The notes: a model not told the origin generated them from the letters alone. A stretch of DNA of 54,604 nt from Candidatus Desulfosporosinus nitrosoreducens (GCF_030954495.1 NZ_JAVHUW010000039.1:1-54604), one strand, 5' to 3'; shown: positions 20,291 to 29,701, numbered from the stretch's first letter. Translations and numbers: made by a program.

Positions 20291-20950
20291 ATGATCTTTG
20301 ACGACATCATTTATTCAATTGCCGAAGGGGAATCCGAGGAAACCATGGAATTGACCAAACAAGCATTAGCCCAAGGCTATTCGGCTGCTTCCATCCTGGA
20401 AAAGGGACTGATTACGGGGATAAATATCATTGCGGATAAATACCGCAATGAAAAAGTGAACGTTCCGGAGGTTTTGATGGCAACCCATTCCATGCACGCG
20501 GGACTTTCTGTGATTGAACCTATTTTGACTGCGCCCACGAAAAAAGGGCTCGGGAAGATGATCTTGGGCACGGTTGCCGGTGATTTGCACGATATCGGTC
20601 TCAGCATTGTCAAAGCTATGGCTATGTCCTCCGGTGCTCAAATCATTGACCTCGGAGTTAACGTTTCGCCTAAGAAATTTGCCAGAGCTGTCCGCAAGGA
20701 GAAACCTGATATCCTAATGATTTCAGCCTTGCTAACCACGACTATGTCGGTAATGAAAGATGTAATCGCCGAACTTGAAATTCAGGGACTGCGTAACAGT
20801 GTGAAAATCATTGTCGGAGGAGCGCCCATCACAGATGCCTTTGCCAAGGAGATCGGAGCAGATTATACCTTTGAAGATGCGTTCCAATTCCGGGATTTCT
20901 TAAAAGAAAACTTAAATAAGCTGCTGGCTTCGAATACAAAGCAAACTTAA
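20291..20950 (+). CDS. Methyltransferase corrinoid protein (MtbC/MttC-like)
   Basis: 219 residues with the usual two parts: a helical cap (1-88) and a B12-binding Rossmann domain. The cobalt-ligand motif is GDLHDIG, with SALLTTTMSVMKD and VGGAPIT as the other corrinoid-contact motifs. Such proteins shuttle methyl groups from a substrate-specific methyltransferase to a pterin methyltransferase. It is cotranscribed with PocR-AraC, ten bases downstream, but has no methyltransferase partner in its own operon. It may serve MtgB or act with the regulator as a sensor; both ideas are inference. Its sequence differs clearly from the corrinoid proteins at 23509 and 50715. Confidence 0.92.
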   Translation: MIFDDIIYSIAEGESEETMELTKQALAQGYSAASILEKGLITGINIIADKYRNEKVNVPEVLMATHSMHAGLSVIEPILTAPTKKGLGKMILGTVAGDLHDIGLSIVKAMAMSSGAQIIDLGVNVSPKKFARAVRKEKPDILMISALLTTTMSVMKDVIAELEIQGLRNSVKIIVGGAPITDAFAKEIGADYTFEDAFQFRDFLKENLNKLLASNTKQT

Positions 20951-20985
20951 GCGATTTTCCCCCAATAGTATCAATAACCTGATTT

Positions 20986-21669
20986 TCAGGTCTTATTCTT
21001 ATCTTCAGGCTTTCCTCCAGCCAATAGCTCCAAGGTTATTGGTTGTCCGGCTTCCGCATAAATAGCTTCCGGTACCTTAAGCCCTTGGACAAGGGCTTGA
21101 AGAAGGTTAGGGTCTCCTTCAACCTCCTCTATTTCCCATTTGAAGAAGTCGGCGATTTCTTTTACCTTTTGCCGGTAGCTTTCAGGATCTTTGATCCCCG
21201 GAGTACTGATAAAGACAGCCTTTTGATAATTTCCGTATAAGATTTTAATTAATTTCAGCGCTTTTTTTTCACCGTATCTATCCTTATATTCGAGGTATTC
21301 TTCCAGAGGAGTTCGGCCATAATCCAACCAGCCCTGGCTAAAATAGTAGCGAAGAGAATTTTCTTTAAATAAGTTCATATGCCTGGCGGACGACCCCAGC
21401 ATTAAGCCAATACAATCGTGGGTTGCCGGCAGCAAAAGAGGGACCTTGGGCGACACTAACCCCAAGACAGAATTTGAACAGCGGCTGTAGGTCAGGATGA
21501 TCAGCTCATAGCTTTGGCTCTGATTAATGATCTCCTGAAGTTTGGCGTGCAATTTATCCGGTCTGGCATGGAAACTGTAATCTAGAAATTCACAATCCAG
21601 TTCTTCACCAATTCCCAGAGCCCTAACCTCATTCATAGTTGATTGACAACCAATTAGCTTAATGCTCAC
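20986..21669 (-). CDS. DUF1638-like protein
   Basis: A 227-residue soluble protein starting at GTG 21669, six bases after GGAGG. It begins IKLIGCQSTMNEVRALG and contains ILTYSRCSNSVLGL, LLLPATHDCIGLMLGS and RYYFSQGWLDYGRTP. These features fit the DUF1638 family, which from memory recurs near methylamine and MttB-type methyltransferase genes. Conserved Cys (C8, and those in SRCSNS and THDCIG), His and Asp residues suggest a metal or cofactor site, but the biochemical role is unknown. It runs convergently to the corrinoid gene and away from the BCCT gene. Confidence 0.75.
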   Translation of the reverse strand: MSIKLIGCQSTMNEVRALGIGEELDCEFLDYSFHARPDKLHAKLQEIINQSQSYELIILTYSRCSNSVLGLVSPKVPLLLPATHDCIGLMLGSSARHMNLFKENSLRYYFSQGWLDYGRTPLEEYLEYKDRYGEKKALKLIKILYGNYQKAVFISTPGIKDPESYRQKVKEIADFFKWEIEEVEGDPNLLQALVQGLKVPEAIYAEAGQPITLELLAGGKPEDKNKT

Positions 21670-21730
21670 CTCTATCCTCCTTCGCAGCCTCAGCTGATTT
21701 TGTATATCTTATTATAAGTTATAAGTGGCT

Positions 21731-21767
21731 TTTTTAAAAACACCCAGGTCTCCACAACCTGGGTGTT
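21731..21767 (-). terminator. Terminator after the BCCT carrier
   Basis: AACACCCAGGT pairs with ACCTGGGTGTT, and on the minus strand is followed by TTTAAAAAAG. It closes the mtgA-mtgB-mtgC-BCCT region. Confidence 0.85.
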
Positions 21768-21797
21768 CCATTTCTTAATAATGAGTATTGCTTAATA

Positions 21798-23300
21798 TTA
21801 GCCTGGAAGTTTTTCTTGATGAAGGACTTTGTAAATGCTGTAACTCATGGCTAACATGATCAGCATGAAGGGGAATGCCGCCACAATCGAAACTGTCTGT
21901 AAAACGGATAAAGCAGCCGTACCTCCGCCAACCAGGATCAGAATAATCGTGAAAGCACCTTGGATGATACCCCAGAAGCTGCGTAATTTCTTGTCGGGGT
22001 TCATGTTGCCGTTCGATGTCAGCATGGCTAAAACGTAAGTCGCCGAGTCGGCAGCCGCAACGAAGCAGGCTACAATCAGGATGATTGCCAAAGGTGCGGT
22101 GAGCGCATACATGGGCATTTGCTGCAAGGTCGCGAACAGTGCCGTCGTATAATCCGCTTTAACAGCAGCCTGAATGGCCCCATTGGCGATCTTGTTCAGA
22201 TTGAAGCCGGCGCCGCCGTAAATGGCTAACCAGATTAAGGAGAATCCGGAAGGCAGTAAGGTGACTGCCAAAACAAATTGCCGGATGGTGCGCCCTTTAG
22301 AAACGCGGGCAATGAATTGTCCGACGAAAGGAGCCCAAGCAATCCACCAGGCCCAATAGAACACAGTCCATCCTTTGAGCCAGTCGATGTTGCCCATCCA
22401 TAGGGTCTGTCCGATAAAGTTTTGCAAGTAAGCGCCCAAAGAATCCGTAAAGTTGTTTAAGATTAAAACCGTACCTCCGAACAAGAAGATAAAGACCATG
22501 AAAGCGATCGAGAGCCAGACCTTGATATTGGCGGCAATTTGCATGGCTTTATGCAGACCGGAAATAGTGGCTAAGGTAAAGAGGATGGTCATCACCGCGA
22601 TGACGATCGATATAGTTCCAGGCGTCGCTTTTATTCCCCAGATATACTGCATACCGGTGGCGATTTGGCTGGACCCCAGGCCTAAACTGGTAGCCACACC
22701 AAACACTGTAGCGAACACTGATAAGATATCGATAGCTTTACCGATAGGTCCATAAATTCTGTCGCCAATCAGTGGATAGAAAGCAGAACTGACCAAAAAA
22801 GGCAGGTCTTTGCGGAATTGGAAGTAAGCCAGAGCCAGACCGCAAATGGCGAAGATAACCCAAGGATGAATGCCCCAGTGGAAAAACACAATTCTCATGG
22901 CGGTGCGCATAGCTTCAGGGGTGGCGGCAGTCCCCATCGGGGGAGCCAAGTAGTCCATCATCGGTTCGGCAACCGACCAAAAGACAAGCCCGATACCCAT
23001 ACCTCCACCGAATAACATAGAAAACCATTGAAAATTGCTGAACTCGGGCTGATCGTTGTCTTTGCCCAGCTTAATCTGACCAAAACGGCTAAAGGCGATC
23101 CCATAAACAAACACTGTGAAAAAAGCAACCGCCAGCAAGTATAGCCATCCGAAGTCAGTTGTCAAAAAGGCAAACACAGCATTGGCAACCTTGCCCATTT
23201 CCTTTGGTACGAACATTCCGAAGATTACGAACAATAAAATAATAACTGAGGAGACGTAAAGGACAGTACGATTTGGTGTTGAACCCTTACCATTGTTCAT
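21798..23300 (-). CDS. BCCT-family glycine betaine transporter
   Basis: 500 residues with twelve predicted helices. I start at ATG 23300; seven codons upstream another ATG contains the AAAGGAG ribosome site inside its own codons. The glycine-rich stretch GGGMGIGLVFWSVAEPM in helix 3 and the signature GWTVFYWAWWIAWAPFVGQF are those of betaine/carnitine/choline carriers. The MGIG form is associated with betaine-specific, ion-coupled uptake. It follows mtgC in the same direction, with a hairpin between them. The C-terminal tail is short, lacking a long osmosensing extension as in BetP, which fits catabolic uptake. Confidence 0.93.
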   Translation of the reverse strand: MNNGKGSTPNRTVLYVSSVIILLFVIFGMFVPKEMGKVANAVFAFLTTDFGWLYLLAVAFFTVFVYGIAFSRFGQIKLGKDNDQPEFSNFQWFSMLFGGGMGIGLVFWSVAEPMMDYLAPPMGTAATPEAMRTAMRIVFFHWGIHPWVIFAICGLALAYFQFRKDLPFLVSSAFYPLIGDRIYGPIGKAIDILSVFATVFGVATSLGLGSSQIATGMQYIWGIKATPGTISIVIAVMTILFTLATISGLHKAMQIAANIKVWLSIAFMVFIFLFGGTVLILNNFTDSLGAYLQNFIGQTLWMGNIDWLKGWTVFYWAWWIAWAPFVGQFIARVSKGRTIRQFVLAVTLLPSGFSLIWLAIYGGAGFNLNKIANGAIQAAVKADYTTALFATLQQMPMYALTAPLAIILIVACFVAAADSATYVLAMLTSNGNMNPDKKLRSFWGIIQGAFTIILILVGGGTAALSVLQTVSIVAAFPFMLIMLAMSYSIYKVLHQEKLPG

Positions 23301-23411
23301 GAACAGCACTACTCCTTTCATAACTTCAGGTAAACGTTGGCTTGTTATTTAAGCTGGAGTGTGGAGCCACCAGACTTAACCGCTCTCAGATCAGGTTATA
23401 ACTGAAAGAAA

Positions 23412-23464
23412 TCTTAGGGACTTTAAAAGAAAAAGTATTTTTAAGCCTCTTAAGGTCCCTAAGA
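23412..23464 (-). terminator. Hairpin between mtgC and the BCCT gene
   Basis: TCTTAGGGACTTTAA (23412-23426) pairs with TTAAGGTCCCTAAGA (23450-23464). The minus-strand continuation ATTTCTTTC is only moderately U-rich, so it may be a partial terminator or mRNA-stabilising hairpin that sets the ratio of mtgC to transporter. Confidence 0.6.
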
Positions 23465-23508
23465 CTAGAGTATACTATCGCTTGATAGGAGATTCTTGGA
23501 CTTCTTTT

Positions 23509-24153
23509 TTAGCCAAGCATACGTCCCGCCAGAGTAACTGCCTCATCAGCAGTCTCGGCCCAGCCGTCAGCCCCGATTTCGTCAGCCCATACTTGACTGG
23601 TTGGCCCGCCGCCTACAAACACTTTAAATTTATCCCGCAAATTATGCTCTTTTAAATAATCGATGAGTTGTTTTTGCCCTATCATGGTTGTTGTCAGCAG
23701 AGCACTGGCCCCGATAATGTCCGCGCCGACCTCTTGAGCTTTTAAGACAAAATCTTCGGCTTTAATATCTGTCCCTAAATCAAAAACTTTATAACCTGCA
23801 GCCGTAAACATAGCTCCTGTGATGTTCTTGCCGATATCGTGGATATCTCCTTCCACGGTACCTATGACGATCTTGCCCTTGCTTTCGCCCTCACTCATGC
23901 CTAATTTGGCAATCTCCGGTTCCAGCAAGCCTAATCCCACTTTCATGGCCTCTGCCGACATCATAACATCCGGCAAAAAGGCCTCTCCGGCTTTCCAAGC
24001 TTCACCGATAACTTCAATTCCCTTGATTAAACCAAGCTGCACCGCATCCACGGGGTTGATGCTTTCATCAATTACTTTTTGGGACAATTCGCCGACAATA
24101 TCTTCATCTCCATCAATGACTCCCTGTTTTAATTCATCAAAAACTTCTTGCAT
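23509..24153 (-). CDS. mtgC: Glycine betaine system corrinoid protein
   Basis: 214 residues, with a helical cap and a B12 domain carrying GDIHDIGKN (cobalt ligand His), SALLTTTMIGQKQ and VGGGPTSQ. It accepts the methyl group from MtgB and donates it to MtgA. AGGAGG lies before ATG 24153. It follows mtgB after 129 bases; that gap contains a 24-base tandem duplication. The gene order and sequence match the glycine betaine demethylation genes of Desulfitobacterium as I know them. Confidence 0.93.
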   Translation of the reverse strand: MQEVFDELKQGVIDGDEDIVGELSQKVIDESINPVDAVQLGLIKGIEVIGEAWKAGEAFLPDVMMSAEAMKVGLGLLEPEIAKLGMSEGESKGKIVIGTVEGDIHDIGKNITGAMFTAAGYKVFDLGTDIKAEDFVLKAQEVGADIIGASALLTTTMIGQKQLIDYLKEHNLRDKFKVFVGGGPTSQVWADEIGADGWAETADEAVTLAGRMLG

Positions 24154-24224
24154 GACGTATTCCTCCTGTTATTTAAACTATCATTGTCCATAAGATATTA
24201 AATTCAAGCTTACTCTTTGCTTTT

Positions 24225-24272
24225 GACTTCAGTCATAATACTGCTGCAGACTTCAGTCATAATACTGCTGCA
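24225..24272. repeat. 24-bp tandem duplication between mtgB and mtgC
   Basis: Two perfect adjacent copies of a 24-base unit beginning GACTTCAGTCATAATACTGC occupy 24225-24248 and 24249-24272, followed by a partial third (GACTTC). It contains an internal dyad (CTGCAG at the junction). It is probably a slippage product. Confidence 0.9.
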
Positions 24273-24282
24273 GACTTCGCTC

Positions 24283-25698
24283 CTATTCCGAACGTTTGGC
24301 GATAAAATCCAGCAACTGGCTGTTAATCGTCTCATCCAGTACAGGGGGGACATAATTGGCCAGAACTTCCTGCCATTTTTTGCATGCCCTTTGATTCGTA
24401 TCCAGCTTTTCCTTAGACCAGGATTCGAAAGCTGTCCGATCGCTTAATTGCGGTGTGCGAAACTCTCTTTTGTGGTTTTTGCGAGTATGCTTCTGGGTAA
24501 GGAAGTGCCCGCCGGGTCCGACCTTGGCAATAACGTCGAAAGCCATGCCGTCTTCGTCAAAGTTGAAGCCTTTCAGATAGTGTAAGAGCATACCGGCCAT
24601 TTCATCGTCCATCATGAATTTTTCATAAGACATGGCCATGAAGTATTGCAAGATCCCGGCCGTATGCAGAACAAAGTTAATTCCGGTGACGCTGGCAGCC
24701 ATTAAGGTCATCATCGACTCATACCCGGCTTGGGCATCCACAATCTTGGAATCATTCAGGCCTCCTCCGGACCGGCTGGGAACTTCGTAGAAACGGGCAA
24801 GCTGGGCGCTGGCCGAGATAAACAAGGCACACTCAGGGCTGCCGATGGAGAGGCTTCCGCTATGCATGTCGCTGAGCGCCGAAGTTGAGCCGTAGACAAC
24901 CGGGGTTCCCGGATTAATGCTTTGCGCGAGAGCTATTCCGGCCAGCACCTCCGCATTTTGCAGGGCTAAAGTCCCAGCCAGAGCGGCAGGTCCCGTCGAA
25001 CCGGCCATTACCAGGGAAGCGATCACAACTGCTTGACCGGCTTCAGCATAAGCCATCATTGCTCCCAGCATTCTTTCATCATATTTCAAGGGGGTTAAGG
25101 AGTTGATCAAGGAGATAAGCACAGGTTTTTCCTTAATGACATCTTTACCGCCGAAGAGAATGGCAGCCATTTCGATGGAGTCTTCGGCGCGTTCCCGACC
25201 CTCCGCACTGCCCATAAAGCACTTGTCTGAGTTGGTAATCGAACTGTAAAGCATTTTTAAATGGCGGATTTCATCGGGGATATCCTGGGGTTCGGCGACG
25301 GTCCCGCCTGTCATATGCATATTTTTGCTGGCACCCGCTAATTTTACAAAGTTATCATAATCCTGCATGGTCGTTTTGCGGCGCGTACCGTCAACCTCAT
25401 GGATAAAAGGCGCCCCGTAGCCTGGCATATAGATGATATTTTCTCCGCCGCAGACTAAGTTGTGTTCTGGGTTCCTGGCATGGAGAGTGAATTGCGAGGG
25501 CGCTAAACGAACTTTAGCTTCGATAAAATCCCGTTTAAAATAAACACGTGTGCCCTCAACCCTTTGACCCTGTGCTTTGAAGACCTCCAAGGCCGGTTCA
25601 TATTCAAACTCCATACCGATCTCTTCAAGAATCTTCATGGTTTCATCATGAATCAGCGTTACTTGCTCTTGGGTCAAAACATTATACTTTAGTAACAC
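24283..25698 (-). CDS. mtgB: Glycine betaine:corrinoid methyltransferase (non-pyrrolysine MttB family)
   Basis: 471 residues from GTG 25698, eight bases after AAGGAG; the GTG at 25707 overlaps that site. It is a TIM-barrel MttB-superfamily enzyme, open throughout without an internal TAG. It therefore lacks the pyrrolysine of trimethylamine methyltransferases. Recognisable blocks include YMPGYGAPFIHEVDGTRR, STSALSDMHSGSLSIGSPE, GGGLNDSKIVDAQAGYESMM and the C-terminal GPGGHFLTQKHT. The family member MtgB removes one methyl from glycine betaine to give dimethylglycine. The call rests on neighbours mtgA, mtgC, BCCT and OpuA, plus resemblance to the Desulfitobacterium enzyme. Confidence 0.9.
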   Translation of the reverse strand: MLLKYNVLTQEQVTLIHDETMKILEEIGMEFEYEPALEVFKAQGQRVEGTRVYFKRDFIEAKVRLAPSQFTLHARNPEHNLVCGGENIIYMPGYGAPFIHEVDGTRRKTTMQDYDNFVKLAGASKNMHMTGGTVAEPQDIPDEIRHLKMLYSSITNSDKCFMGSAEGRERAEDSIEMAAILFGGKDVIKEKPVLISLINSLTPLKYDERMLGAMMAYAEAGQAVVIASLVMAGSTGPAALAGTLALQNAEVLAGIALAQSINPGTPVVYGSTSALSDMHSGSLSIGSPECALFISASAQLARFYEVPSRSGGGLNDSKIVDAQAGYESMMTLMAASVTGINFVLHTAGILQYFMAMSYEKFMMDDEMAGMLLHYLKGFNFDEDGMAFDVIAKVGPGGHFLTQKHTRKNHKREFRTPQLSDRTAFESWSKEKLDTNQRACKKWQEVLANYVPPVLDETINSQLLDFIAKRSE

Positions 25699-25745
25699 GG
25701 CAAACACTCCTTATCAGTTTCTAATATTGCAACGACCTTCGTCGT

Positions 25746-26669
<924 letters not shown>

Positions 26670-26744
26670 TCATTCCCCCAAATTCATAGTGTTAAGAACT
26701 TAACCTGGTGCAATTTTTTAATTATTTCTCCTGTTATTATCTTA

Positions 26745-26826
26745 ACACCGAATCACTTGCCATTTTTCACTACATTTATGCTCGTTTTACTACATTTAAG
26801 TCCATATTTAAAATTCCGATTATTCT
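26745..26826 (-). promoter_or_regulatory. mtgA promoter with tandem activator half-sites
   Basis: Read on the plus strand, ACTACATTT occurs at 26769-26777 and again at 26789-26797, exactly 20 bases apart. On the minus strand this is ATGTAGTAAAACGAGCATAA then ATGTAGT. GGAATTTT lies upstream, and 19 bases downstream comes GGTGTTA with a GATAAT-type -10 box. The same layout is found before opuAA (29503-29590). Paired direct repeats two helical turns apart next to a promoter are typical of AraC-type activators. Confidence 0.65.
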
Positions 26827-26839
26827 TTTAACTTAGCAG

Positions 26840-26883
26840 AAAATGTCAGAACTCAGGTGAATATCCTGAGTTCTGACATTTTT
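26840..26883. terminator. Bidirectional terminator after opuAC
   Basis: ATGTCAGAACTCAGG pairs perfectly with CCTGAGTTCTGACAT around TGAATAT. It is flanked by A and T runs on both sides. It ends the opu operon on the minus strand, just upstream of the mtgA control region. Confidence 0.9.
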
Positions 26884-26903
26884 GGATTATTATTTATAAT
26901 GAT

Positions 26904-27782
26904 CTATTTCAGCCAACTGTTAACGACCGTTTGGTTAGTGCTGATCCATTTCTTGGCGGCATCCTGAGGAGACAACCCTTGGTTGATCAAATCCTCCAAA
27001 GTGCCTATTTGTTGATCATTGAGCTTAAACTTCTTCAGCATTGCGGCAACAGCAGGCTGCTTCAGGGTGAAGTCCTTGTTCGCCAGAACATGTAAACCCT
27101 CGGATGAGCCAAAATCCTTTTTAGGGTCTGTTAAATACTTCAGGTCATATTTGCTGAACATCCAGTGTGGACTCCAGGCCGTAATGACAATCGGTTTTTT
27201 TTCTTTGTACGCTTTGTCTAAGGCCGCCAGCATGGCGGCTTCGCTGCCCTGGACAATATCATAGTTCAAGGCGTAATCCTTCTGCGCTTTATCGGCGGAT
27301 TTCATAATTCCCGCCCCGGGATCAATGCCAATAATTTGTCCGCCAAAATTAGCTTTTTGGTCGTTTAATTGAGTTATGGAGTCAAGATTGACATAGGTCG
27401 GTACCGCTAATCCTATTTTAGCCTCACCCGTATACCAGGAACCGTAATCATCAAGCTTGTCCTTGTATTTTTCCCAGTAGGCCTGCTGAGTTATCGGCAG
27501 CCAACTGTCTAAAAATAAATCCAGATCACCTTTATTTAAGCCCACAAAGAGAGGTGCGGCATCGACACTCAATAATTCAACCTGATAACCTTTTTCCTGT
27601 AAAATTTCCTGCCAGAGATAAGTAACCGCAACATCTTCCTGCCAATTAATATAACCGATTTTAATCAAGGGCTTAGCGTCCTGTCCGCCCGACTGTTGTC
27701 CGCAACCCGTTGCTATGGAAACAGTGAGCAAAATAATCAGGGCTAAGGCACTAATTGGGGTCCACCTTCTCTTTTTCTTCAC
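26904..27782 (-). CDS. opuAC: Glycine betaine ABC transporter substrate-binding lipoprotein
   Basis: 292 residues. A lipoprotein signal ends in IATGCGQ (Cys27). The mature protein is an OpuAC-type binding domain: IKIGYINWQEDVAVT, DLDLFLDSWLP, KIGLAVPTYVNLDS and ITAWSPHWMFSKYDLKYL. Tryptophans in INW, DSW and SPHW would form the cation-pi cage for the trimethylammonium group. It is last in the opuAA-AB-AC operon, starting at GTG after GAGGAGGGAG. The whole domain is echoed by the C-terminus of the chemoreceptor at 16709-18673. Confidence 0.95.
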   Translation of the reverse strand: MKKKRRWTPISALALIILLTVSIATGCGQQSGGQDAKPLIKIGYINWQEDVAVTYLWQEILQEKGYQVELLSVDAAPLFVGLNKGDLDLFLDSWLPITQQAYWEKYKDKLDDYGSWYTGEAKIGLAVPTYVNLDSITQLNDQKANFGGQIIGIDPGAGIMKSADKAQKDYALNYDIVQGSEAAMLAALDKAYKEKKPIVITAWSPHWMFSKYDLKYLTDPKKDFGSSEGLHVLANKDFTLKQPAVAAMLKKFKLNDQQIGTLEDLINQGLSPQDAAKKWISTNQTVVNSWLK

Positions 27783-27800
27783 GACTCTCCCTCCTCATGT

Positions 27801-28640
27801 TTAAGATCTGTTAATTTTTCTGGGGCTGCGAATAAACCCCTGGCTTAGACGATCTAAAATCATCGCTAAAATGACAACCGCCAAACCATTTTCAAAACCC
27901 TTGCCAATATCCATCTGAGATATTCCGGCCAATACCCCCTGTCCGAAACCACCGGAACCAATCATGGCAGCAATGACCACCATAGAAAGAGAAAGCATCA
28001 TGGTCTGATTGATGCCCGCCATTATGGTCGGCAAAGCCAACGGCAACTGGATTTTCCACAGCAACTGCCAAGGAGTCGATCCGAATGCTTCCCCTACTTC
28101 GACCAAATCGACAGGCACCTGCCTTATTCCTAAATTTGTCAGGCGAATGACCGGGGGCATGGAGAAAATTACCGTTGCAAAAACAGCGGGCACGGTTCCC
28201 AAACCAAAAAACATCAAAGCCGGAATTAAGTAGACAAAGGACGGCATGGTCTGCATAAAATCCAGAAGCGGAGACATCAAACGTTCAAATCTTTTGCTGC
28301 CCGCCGCGGCTATGCCGATAGGTAGTCCAATAATCATGGAAACCAAGGCGGAAATCAGAACAAGTACCAAAGTATCTATAAAAGAAGGCCAGAGCTCTAA
28401 ATTATAGATTAACAATAATCCTAAACCTGAACCAAGCGCTAAACGCCAATTTTTCACACGCCAGGCCAGCAACACTACCACCAGTATCAACAGCCACCAA
28501 GGCAATAGGCTCAGACCGTTTTTCAAAGCATGAATAAATACATTGATCCCAGCTGAGAAAGCGTCAAAGACGTGACCATAACGCCTGAGCAGCCAATCCA
28601 CTCCCGTACTAACGTATTGCCCCAAAGGTATTCGATACAT
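27801..28640 (-). CDS. opuAB: Glycine betaine ABC transporter permease
   Basis: 279 residues of the ProW/OpuAB family, about six helices. The inner-membrane-component motif is EVGEAFGSTPWQLLWKIQLP, followed by ALPTIMAGINQTMMLSLSMV. The start overlaps the end of opuAA by 32 bases but has its own GGGAGG ribosome site, so translation is probably coupled. The final helices lead into a short KINRS tail. It is a permease only, with the binding protein encoded separately. Confidence 0.94.
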   Translation of the reverse strand: MYRIPLGQYVSTGVDWLLRRYGHVFDAFSAGINVFIHALKNGLSLLPWWLLILVVVLLAWRVKNWRLALGSGLGLLLIYNLELWPSFIDTLVLVLISALVSMIIGLPIGIAAAGSKRFERLMSPLLDFMQTMPSFVYLIPALMFFGLGTVPAVFATVIFSMPPVIRLTNLGIRQVPVDLVEVGEAFGSTPWQLLWKIQLPLALPTIMAGINQTMMLSLSMVVIAAMIGSGGFGQGVLAGISQMDIGKGFENGLAVVILAMILDRLSQGFIRSPRKINRS

Positions 28641-29466
28641 CTCCAGCGCCTCCCTTTGTCTGCATGATTATGTTAACGAACTTCGCAACATAATCGTCAA
28701 CCGGACGATTGATGATCTCTTCAGGCGTGCCGACTTGTACTAATGAGCCATCCCGGACAAAGGCAATACGGTCACCTAATTTGAGTGCCTCCGATAAATC
28801 GTGGGTGATGAAGACAATTGTCTTATTCACTTGTTTTTGTAAAAGCAGAAGTTCATTTTGCATTTCTTCACGTATCAAGGGGTCCAAAGCGCTAAAGGCC
28901 TCATCCATCAACAAAATGTCCGGATTATTAGCCAAGGCTCGCGCTAAGCCCACTCTTTGCTTCATACCCCCGCTCAATTCGTCGGGATAAAAACTTTCCC
29001 TCCCCGCCAAGCCCACTAAAGCCAGCGCTTTTTGGGCCTGATGTTCCCGCTCTTCCTTCGCAACTCCTTGAACCTCTAACCCAAAAACAGCATTTTGTAA
29101 AACTGTTCGATGAGGCAGTAATGCAAATTGCTGAAAAACCATCGCCGTTTTCGTTTGTCTGATTTGCCGTAACTCACGTGAACTCAACTTTGTAATATCT
29201 TGCCCATCTAAGATTACATTTCCTAAAGTCGGCTCAATCAGACGGTTGAGACAGCGTAAAATCGTTGACTTGCCACATCCTGATAAACCCATAATCACAA
29301 AGGTTTCTCCCGCTTGTACCGAAAAACTCACATCATTAACCGCAACCGTTTGCCCCGTTTTAGTCAAAATCTCTTCCTTAGTGGCATCTTTCCGCAACAT
29401 TTCCAAGGCCTTTTTCGTTTGAGAGCCATAGACCTTTACAAGATTTCTTACTTCGATTTTAGTCAT
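28609..29466 (-). CDS. opuAA: Glycine betaine ABC transporter ATPase without CBS domains
   Basis: 285 residues, with Walker A GLSGCGKST, Q-loop, signature LSGGMKQRVGLARAL and Walker B ILLMDEAFSALD. The N-terminus (VKVYGSQTKKALEMLRKDA) is typical of ProV/OpuAA. The protein ends soon after the ATPase core (YVAKFVNIIMQTKGG), so the tandem CBS domains that sense ionic strength in OpuA and ProV are missing. I infer nutrient uptake rather than osmotic control. It heads the operon, and its upstream DNA shares the tandem-repeat control region of mtgA. Confidence 0.94.
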   Translation of the reverse strand: MTKIEVRNLVKVYGSQTKKALEMLRKDATKEEILTKTGQTVAVNDVSFSVQAGETFVIMGLSGCGKSTILRCLNRLIEPTLGNVILDGQDITKLSSRELRQIRQTKTAMVFQQFALLPHRTVLQNAVFGLEVQGVAKEEREHQAQKALALVGLAGRESFYPDELSGGMKQRVGLARALANNPDILLMDEAFSALDPLIREEMQNELLLLQKQVNKTIVFITHDLSEALKLGDRIAFVRDGSLVQVGTPEEIINRPVDDYVAKFVNIIMQTKGGAGDVSNTFGAIR

Positions 29467-29502
29467 AGTCTCCCTCCCTAGACAACTATAAATTTATGAT
29501 AA

Positions 29503-29590
29503 CACCTTTTCCTTTTAGACAATTACTACGTTTTTGCTTGTTTTACTACATATGTCTCATTTTTGAAAATTCCCACTATTACTGTCCAAT
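29503..29590 (-). promoter_or_regulatory. opuAA promoter with tandem activator half-sites
   Basis: Plus-strand ACTACGTTT at 29525-29533 and ACTACATAT at 29545-29553 are 20 bases apart. They are embedded in the same context as upstream of mtgA: minus-strand GGGAATTTT, then ATGTAGTAAAACAAGCAAAA, CGTAGT, and GGTGTTATCAT 18 bases on. The similarity covers about 80 bases in two otherwise unrelated intergenic regions. Confidence 0.65.
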
Positions 29591-29664
29591 TGCTGCGGCC
29601 GGCATTTTTATCCCTCCCTATTATAATCTAAATAATCCTGGTTTGTAGTAATCTTAGGGCAATT

Positions 29665-29701
29665 AAATACCCGCTCCGTTATTTGTCGGGAGCGGGTATT
29701 T
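29665..29701 (-). terminator. Terminator after the DUF1657 gene
   Basis: AAATACCCGCTCC pairs with GGAGCGGGTATTT around an 11-base loop. The minus-strand continuation is AATTG, so U content is low but the stem is strong. Confidence 0.7.

Noticed and set aside
20960..20995. Small hairpin between the corrinoid and DUF1638 genes as a terminator
   Set aside because: The stem ACCTGA/TCAGGT is short and lacks a T run on either side.
24225..24272. Tandem 24-base repeats as a CRISPR array
   Set aside because: Only two full units lie directly adjacent, with no spacers and no cas genes in the window.
26680..26766. A sigma-54 promoter for mtgA at TGGCAAGTGATTCGG
   Set aside because: The -12 element would be GG instead of GC, so it does not meet the consensus; the conserved repeats point to another activator type.
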